Shown here one piece after another: positions 57,455 through 64,000 of a stretch of 64,000 nucleotides of DNA (position 1 is its first letter; every line of letters starts with the position of its first letter). The notes beneath the pieces are model-generated. The model saw only the letters and a list, made by a program, of their open reading frames with translations, was not told the DNA's origin and did not search any database. Source of the stretch: Pleurotus djamor (Eukaryota; Basidiomycota; Agaricomycetes; Agaricales; Pleurotaceae); contig JAPEVF010000118.1 of assembly GCA_029747585.1 (NCBI GenBank), positions 40,080-104,079 of the forward strand, read 5' to 3'. The position numbers and the translations under genes were made by a program.

Positions 57455-59253
57455 ATGGCTAGCAAGGAAGAACAAGAGACATTGCGTCTTCTTGTTCAGC
57501 ATGTCTCGAGAGCGTTTTATGAGCCCAAATACACCATTATTCTCGACCAGCTCGCACGGCATCCGGTGTAAGTATCCCATTCGGATGCCTGGGACCTATT
57601 ACATACGTCTTCTGGTATTTACTCACCCTTGATAGCCTCAAGGACGATGACCTGGCAGGTCGGATGGGCCTTCAGTCAAAAGAATTAAACAAGTTGATGG
57701 CCGTTTTGTCTAATGATCGTCTTGTAAAAGTGTGCGTATGTCACCTTTCTGTCATCGCGTCGTCTTGCTTATCACTCCTGTGCTCCAGTTACCGTCAAAA
57801 CGAGCTGAAAGAAGGTGCCCAGCGATCCGTCGGCAAGCAGTACTACTACATTGACTACGAAAACTTCTGCAATGTGGCCAAATGGCGCGTAGCCAAAATG
57901 TTCAGCATCATCGATAATACCCTTCGTAATGTTCGTGTCATTCACCAGTTTTAGAGAACAAATGGACTCACGTCGGCGTTTACAGGAACTTGAACACAAA
58001 GGGTACATATGCACACAATGCAAGCACTCTTATAATCCCCTTGACGTTGATAAGCTACTGGATCCCGTCCGAGGCGAATTCGTTTGTGAAATATGTCATG
58101 GAGAGGTCGTGGATAATGAAAACGCAGAGAGTGTCATAGGTAGCAAGGATAGAATGCAGCGGTTTAATAATCAGATGCGATTCATTCGAGACGGCTTACA
58201 GAAGAGCGAGGCTATGGTTCTCCCTGCGTACGTGTTTTCCTCAATCTATGTATTCTGTGGAGTGACCTTTCCGTCAAGTTTCGACGTTGCGGCCTGGGTC
58301 CAGTCGAACACCGTGTCCGTCGACGCCCAAAAGAGTGCAAGTACAGAGTCTAATGGGCTCAAGATTGCTGGTTCCGACCCAAGCCAAAGGAAGGACGATG
58401 GTATCGGCGTCATGATCTCCATGGACAAGGACGAGCATACGAAAAAGATGGAGCGAGATGCGGAAGCTGCTGCGAAAAGGCAACAAAACGCGCTTCCATC
58501 GTGGCATCTCAAAAGTACTATTTCTGGCGATCTCACTGCGCTTGGTATCAAAGAGTCTGCTCGAGAACAGGTGTTGGGCACGGGTTCGAACGATGACTTG
58601 TTGAAGGGTCTGGGGATTGTTGGCGGTTCCAAGCCGGATCAGACGTCGATAGTGGTCGAAGACGTCAAGCCCGTCGTCAACGAGGAGGTCGACTGTAAGT
58701 CCTCGATGTCTACAGGGTATCTCTTCGGAAGCTAACGTCAAGCTTGACACTTAGACTATGACAGATACTACGCATCATTGGCAGCATCTGCCAATGCTTC
58801 AGCTCAGGCTACACCGTCTGCAACGAGTGCACCTTGGGGCGAAGAATTTAATGCGAATGAGGACGAAGACGATGTCAAGCCCTCTGTTGAATACCTCGAC
58901 TCGCTGAATGATTATCGGAAGCGCTCAAGGTCTCGGGAGGACGAAGGGCCTGTGTTGAAGGCTAAGTTAGCCAAGGTGGACTCGCTACCTTCACTGACTA
59001 GTACGAACGGCAGTGGTCATGCGAATGGGATGATCGTGGAAACCTCCCCCGACACCAATGGCGGTGGGTCGCAAGGTGACCCCATTGTATATGGTACACC
59101 TATCTCCCTCTCCAGCGTTGAATGTTCCACTCATTTCAGTTTCTAGTGAACGGTAAACCCGTCCCGTACTCGCAAGTCACTGAAGAGGATCATGATCTCA
59201 TGACTCCTGATGAATATACGGCATTCTTTGAAGTCATGCAGGCTCATTCATGA
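57455..59253 (+). CDS. TFA1: Transcription initiation factor IIE, alpha subunit
   Basis: Seven exons: 57455-57567, 57636-57731, 57789-57930, 57986-58227, 58279-58694, 58755-59093, 59147-59253. They encode 484 residues. The N-terminal winged-helix region (about residues 1-115) includes LLVQHVSRAFYEPKYTIILD and GKQYYYIDYENFCNVAKWRV. A zinc ribbon follows with CTQC (126-129) and CEIC (151-154), then FNNQMRFIRDGLQ. The C-terminal half is polar and acidic, with EFNANEDEDDVKPSVEYLDS and a closing EEDHDLMTPDEYTAFFEVMQ. TFIIE alpha acts with TFIIE beta to recruit and stimulate TFIIH at RNA polymerase II promoters. The start at 57,455 gives MASKEEQETLRLLV, as expected for the family. It is a single-copy housekeeping gene lying between NACHT genes. 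Confidence 0.93.
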
Positions 59254-59654
59254 GTCCGCGCCGTTTGGAAATTCTGCATGGGGACTTTGGGGAGCATTTG
59301 GAGTATTTATAAGCATCTTCGTTCGGACGTTCGTTGCATATATTCTTTCGCTCATGCATGTTTAGATGTTTTGTAACATAGAAGGCAGTTAATGCAGTGT
59401 GTACAACACATGTTTCGGATGCAGGATAACAGGATCCCCTTTGTATTCACAGAAGCCACCTAAAACCTCCGCGGTGTACGCAGCAGGAAATGTGCGTTGA
59501 CCTTCAGTCCTTTGTCAAGGAAGTTCTAACATGTTCCAGGGAATAAGACCCACCGACTTTCTAGCGCTAGTTACTTTCCGGATTCACATCCGAGTGGATG
59601 CTTGGCTCATTTGAGCTGTTTACGCCTGTTCACCGCGCTCAGTCATCGAATGTG
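59254..59654. other. 3' flank of the TFIIE gene
   Basis: About 400 bp with no coding signal I can support. It contains the transcript end of the TFIIE gene. Confidence 0.4.
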
Positions 59655-59858
59655 TTAGCAAAGTCGAACAAAGCAAGACGAACTGCCAGGGACGTGAGTT
59701 GTGGTTATATTTCCAGAATGCTGGTTCGTGGTGGTGGTCATGTTGTTTGAGTCTCTTGTGTGAGTAATGTAACTGGTGTGGTACGTCGTCTGATCTCCAG
59801 CGATATCGTTATAGACCTTGATTTTGAGGGTTGCGTTATCTTGGTTGTAGAGGGGCAT
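59655..59858 (-). pseudogene. Orphan N-terminus of a NACHT/STAND gene
   Basis: This minus-strand frame of 67 codons begins MPLYNQDNATLKIKVYNDIA and continues GDQTTYH. The start of the intact gene at 60,284 reads MPFDNQGNTHIHGNYNDVAG, then DQSNNWF. The shared NQ-N then YND-AGDQ pattern marks it as a first-exon copy of the same family. No NACHT domain follows on this strand because the TFIIE gene is next. It faces away from the intact gene, suggesting an inverted partial duplication. It could instead be a small stand-alone product. Confidence 0.55.
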
Positions 59859-60283
59859 GCTTATGGACGTGTGGAAGGTGAGCGGCCTCCATCCCCACGG
59901 TCTTCCAAAAATCTAGATGGCCTTTATTCGCTCTTCTCACAGACCGCATAAAGACATATGGGCGTTTGATTACAATATCGATAATCACAGCATGTCTCTC
60001 TGAAAACGTTCGCTACGAAGCTAGACAGCATTCTTTCACAGACAAGCGCTGCCTGCACTATACCACGCTTCCTTCCATGCCATGCCGAGGGGTCAGTCTA
60101 ACTTTGTCTCCAAATCGTCGTCGTGTTCTTGTTGACCCCGCCATCCAGTGTTCTCGTCATCATGAGATGGGTTATCGTCCTACAAACGGACAGTGGCTCT
60201 ATCCCACTAGCTCCCGATGGTCCAATCTTATATAATGGTCCTTTCTGCCGGAACCTTAAGCTTAAGCCTCCCCGATATCCAGG

Positions 60284-62958
60284 ATGCCTTTTGACAATCA
60301 GGGAAATACCCACATTCATGGAAATTATAACGATGTTGCTGGCGATCAGTCGAACAACTGGTTCAACATGATCTTCAATGTCGTAACTGGTGAGTGGCCT
60401 CCCCGACGCTTCATTTACCGCCGCTAGGCTTAAAAATATGGCATGATCTAGCGGCTCAGATACTGGTGCCTTCAGTATCCAAACACGCCTCTTTTGACGC
60501 CACTCCGAGACAACACTGTGCTCCTCAGACCCGTGTCAAGCTTCTGGAGGAAATCAAAGTATGGGCGATGAACCCTTCGACAAGCAAGCCTGTATACTGG
60601 CTTCACGGTGCCGCGGGGTTGGGCAAGACTGCCATCGCGCAGAGCTTCGCGGAGGAGTGTGCCACTTCCGGGAGTCTAGGCGCCAGCTTTTTCTTCTCAA
60701 AGAGTGACAAGGAACGCAACGATGTCCGGAAGTTGTTCGCCACCATCGCGTATCAACTGTGTATGGGCTCACCGGAGCATGACTATCGCACTCGCTGTGT
60801 CCTTGACAAAGATCCCAAAGCCGTTTACGCACTGTAAGCAGTTCCCCTTATCACTACCATCCGCATGTTGATTTTTCCGATAGCCCCGAGAAACAGCTAG
60901 AGAAGTTGATAATCGAGCCGTTAGCCGATGAGAATGAATATCAAATAGTCGTCATCGATTCCCTCGACGAATGCGATGACCAAGACGCCCTGGAAGCTAT
61001 TCTGCCACTCCTCATCCAAGCGGTTTCTAAAACACATCTTCGCTTCCTCATTACCAGTCGCTTGACCACGTTCTTCGCCTCCCTGTTCCAGGAATCCATC
61101 GAGGAGATCGAACCTATCGACCTATACAACCATGATGCCAAGGAAGATATCCGTGTATTCTATGACCTCTCGCTCAAGAAGATGGCGAAGGACAGGCAAA
61201 TGGACGAGCACTGGTTCACTCCAAGTGAACTAGACCGACTAGTAAACGGTTCAGGAAATCTGTTCCTTTATGCCTCCACTGTCGTTGGGTTTATCAACAG
61301 TACGCGACAGCGAAACCCCCGGGCTCAACTGAAGGCCGCTCTGAGCGTGGAACCAAACCAAGCCGATGGCATCTACGGCCGTTTAGATGCCTTGTACAGA
61401 GGAATCTTGGCTAATATTCCGCAGGATGCCTACCGAAGCCTTACCTCCCGCGTTATTGGCACCGTTTGCCTTTCCCTCTATCCACTCCCTCCTGCTTCCC
61501 TTGATGGACTACTGGGCTTAGGCAGAGGCGATGCTTGGCAATGCCTTCAAGACCTCCTTGCATTCTTTCAGGTCCCAGACAAGGCAGATGAAGAGAAAGA
61601 ATGTGTTCGCCTATCTCATTCCTTCTTCCGTGAATTTATCACCATCCCCTCTCGATCGAAGGCCTACACTATCAATTTCGAAGCCCACCATGCGTACTTG
61701 CTATGCAAGTGCCTCGACTTGATGTTGGCCTCGCTGAAGAAGAACATCTTGGAACTCCCTGGGGATGGCGACATTGCCACATGGAAACCAGACCAGATTG
61801 CAGAACGTGTCTCCAAGAAGATTGGTAGTGTTCTGGAGTACGCCTCTCGATCCTGGTACTATCACTTGAAAAACGCTTTGATCACCGAAGAGGTCATCAG
61901 GCGGCTGGAGATGTTCATGGAAAGGACGATATTCTACTGGACAGAGTTCATGAGTGCTACAATACGCATGGACGAGGTCCTCGCTGTCTTGAATGCCCTG
62001 TGCCAACTCGCTAACGTACGTACCTCGCCCTCAAAATCAGTCTCCATTCCATCGCTGACGACTCGCAAAGAGATCCGAGCTTCTCGGGAAAAGAGCGAAG
62101 GGCTTCAATGACGTTGTTACAAAAGATATGGTTCGTATCAGGAGATGGCCTTTGAATGTCTACACTCGAATTGCACCACAGCCTCCGCCGGTTCTTCCAG
62201 TTCGACCCCCACCACCCCCACCACCAGTGGTCCCAATCGTGCCCCTACGGCCCCATTCACCAGACCCTCCTGCATACCCTCTCACCCCAAATTCGGTGGA
62301 AGCTCCAACAACCACCCCTAATCCGATCAGGTTTCCAGAACCCTACTTTTACCCGGACTCGAACTCACCCAACACCGATACCATCTCGCTATCGGATAGT
62401 CTTAGGAACTGCGAGCTTTTGAAGTCTCCCCCTTCAGGGAAGAGGTATCTGGAACCCCAAGTGCCTCCAGCCCACTCTTTCGCTGAAGACACTACGTGTG
62501 CCTTTTGTATGGAAGACTCTGGAAACATCATTGTCCTGTGTGTTTCCATGGAAGATGGTCCTGTTACTATAGTAAGTATCCGCGACATCCTTACGAGATC
62601 TGTATGTGCTAACGATTGAGCCCCGCAGTGCGAAGATTGTTTATGTGGGCCGCTCCGTCTCGGTCAAACTTTCAAGCTCTTCTGGCGATCGGTCAATGTT
62701 TTCTTTGAGCCGGAGCTAAAGCCTTATACCTCTAGCTGTGGTCAATGTGGTCGGCTTGTAGGGAAGAGAGGTGGATGGATGCACTGCATCGGATGCGAAC
62801 ATGAGCCTGAGCTTGACCTCGTGAGTTACTCTCTTTGATCTCTCTACTATCTTCGGCCCATGCTCATGTCCTCCATTATCAAGTGTCTATCCTGTTACGG
62901 AAAGCCTGGGTCTGTAGACCCGGACTGCGCTTTTATCCATTGTATCCCTTCCGCGTAG
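60284..62958 (+). CDS. NACHT/STAND protein with C-terminal ZZ-like zinc finger, copy 3
   Basis: Six exons: 60284-60389, 60428-60833, 60884-62015, 62071-62571, 62629-62820, 62884-62958. They encode 803 residues. The first intron is only 38 nt. Walker A is canonical, HGAAGLGKTAI with Lys102, and Walker B is QIVVIDSLDECDD at about 191-203. A helical region follows (GNLFLYASTVVGFINSTRQR, CVRLSHSFFREFI). Then comes a proline-rich linker (VLPVRPPPPPPPVVPIVPLR) and a Cys-rich end with CAFC, CEDC, CGQC, HCIGC and CLSC. The pattern from CGQC to CLSC fits a ZZ zinc finger. It resembles copies 1 and 2 but has a complete P-loop, so nucleotide-driven switching is plausible. The effector is unknown. Confidence 0.85.
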
Positions 62959-64000
62959 AATGTGAGAGCGATGTCTCAGCAAACTTGAACATTATTGTCA
63001 ATGTTGCGAACACAGATAATAAGTGGTACACGACATAATTCTAACAATTCTTCTACTTCGAAGATAACCATAATTGTTTTCCTTCAAACATAGACAGTCA
63101 GCGCCAACTCGTAGGAAAATCACAGACTCCAGGCGCATCATCCCTACCACACATTAGTTTGAAAACTGGCGGCGATTTCCTTGACCATCCTAGTACTGAC
63201 CGTGGGAACTATCCATCTCACGCTCATGAATATGAACCCAGGCCGTAATATTGCTCAAGGTCTCTTACATCTATGCTGGTTACCAGCCTACCCCACATCC
63301 CTCCCTTGCCTCTCGACATGATTAATTAGTTACACAGGCCGCTTCTGCTGCTGCACGGAAACCATAAGACAAAATCACCGAGCCAACGCCAACAACTTAC
63401 GGATTTCCGCATGGGGCTACACTTCTTGAGAATGTTGTGAGAATGGCCGTCGAGTCCTTGGGTAGATTCTGGTTTTGACACTGCTGACATAATCCAATAA
63501 GCCATCGTAGCTTATTGTGAACATATTTTGGGAAGTGAAAAACTGTACACACCATAAGATAGCGCGCTTTATGGAAAGAAGATTTCAGATATGCTCCAAA
63601 ATATGGCCAAGATATGATTGAGAGTCAGAGAAGAAATAAACTCACGATGTGTCTTCAATATGATTTAGGGGATTATTGAAAGATTATAGGAGGCAGATTA
63701 GGAGAAGATTAAAAATACGCCCGTCATGGGTTCAAAATGTGCCAGAAATCGGCTTGACGTATTCCTAGGAGGCAAACTGTGATAATATTACAAATAAAAG
63801 CAAAATCGTACCAAAATGGGCTTTCATTGTGTTCAATGAGTATATTGAAAGGCCATGTCGTGATTATTCTTCCTTTGTCCGTCTCCTTTATCCAAAATAA
63901 GCTCAGATGGTTGATTCAAAATATGCTCAACATATGAGCGTCGCTCATATTGAAAGCAGAGCTGAAATGAGATCAGCGTGTGCTCGGAGTATTCTACACT
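62959..64000. other. Right end, no supported gene
   Basis: From about 63,500 the DNA is AT-rich with recurring AATATG/ATATGA-like words and no open frame of note. A gene may start beyond the window. Confidence 0.35.

Noticed and set aside
1..64000. tRNA or rRNA genes
   Set aside because: GGTTCGA-like words occur in places (for example near 2,220), but I could not fold any of them with a matching acceptor stem and anticodon arm by eye.

Overview
This window reads as nuclear DNA from a mushroom-forming basidiomycete (Agaricomycetes). Genes carry many short introns, mostly 50-70 nt, with GT-AG and occasionally GC-AG ends. Several protein families typical of that group are present: expanded F-box-like proteins, BTB proteins, NACHT-type STAND proteins, and KDZ, hAT and Helitron transposon debris. 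All calls come from reading the sequence and splicing by eye; no database was searched.

Layout. From 1 to about 34,200 lies a cluster of paralogous F-box/leucine-rich-like genes and relics, on both strands, falling into three subfamilies. Subfamily 1: 204-1605(-), the fragment at 15,313-15,604(+), 17,508-18,889(+), 22,352-24,310(+), 30,832-32,259(+) and a relic at 32,401-32,734. Subfamily 2: 3,299-4,673(-), plus 41,375-42,430(-) further right. Subfamily 3: 4,992-6,225(+), 13,908-15,104(-), 15,855-17,095(-) and 32,917-34,160(-). Some are intact. Others carry a frameshift, a nonsense codon, a truncation or a transposon. Inserted among them are two ordinary metabolic genes: a 13-exon mitochondrial D-lactate dehydrogenase (7,364-9,980) and a 15-exon secreted BBE-like FAD oxidoreductase (10,548-13,161). 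Two copies of an unrecognised, decayed minus-strand module (about 19.9-22.3 kb and 24.9-27.5 kb) follow the subfamily 1 genes as part of a tandem segmental duplication.

From about 28.9 to 37.5 kb is transposon debris: a KDZ transposase fragment, the 3' half of a hAT transposase with its terminal repeat, and a Helitron helicase tail. A BTB gene lies at 40,277-41,132. At 42,432-47,005 two DNA transposons are nested. The outer one has perfect 38-bp inverted repeats and a TA target duplication. Inside it is a 4.1-kb element with 58-bp inverted repeats, a 7-bp target duplication and a single three-exon gene for a 1,031-codon protein that I cannot assign to a known superfamily.

From 47,211 to 62,958 there are three NACHT/STAND genes with an unusual C-terminal Cys-rich, ZZ-like zinc module. 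The two in tandem on the minus strand share exon architecture and have Arg in place of the Walker A Lys. The third, on the plus strand, keeps the canonical Lys. Between them sit compact housekeeping-like genes: a small membrane protein (56,315-56,639), a DUF1770/Atg43-like protein (56,752-57,258, -) and the TFIIE alpha subunit (57,455-59,253).

The most striking single structure is a 566-bp near-perfect hairpin at 23,521-24,086. It is inserted in the last exon of an F-box gene with a 3-bp CCT target duplication, and removing it restores the reading frame exactly.
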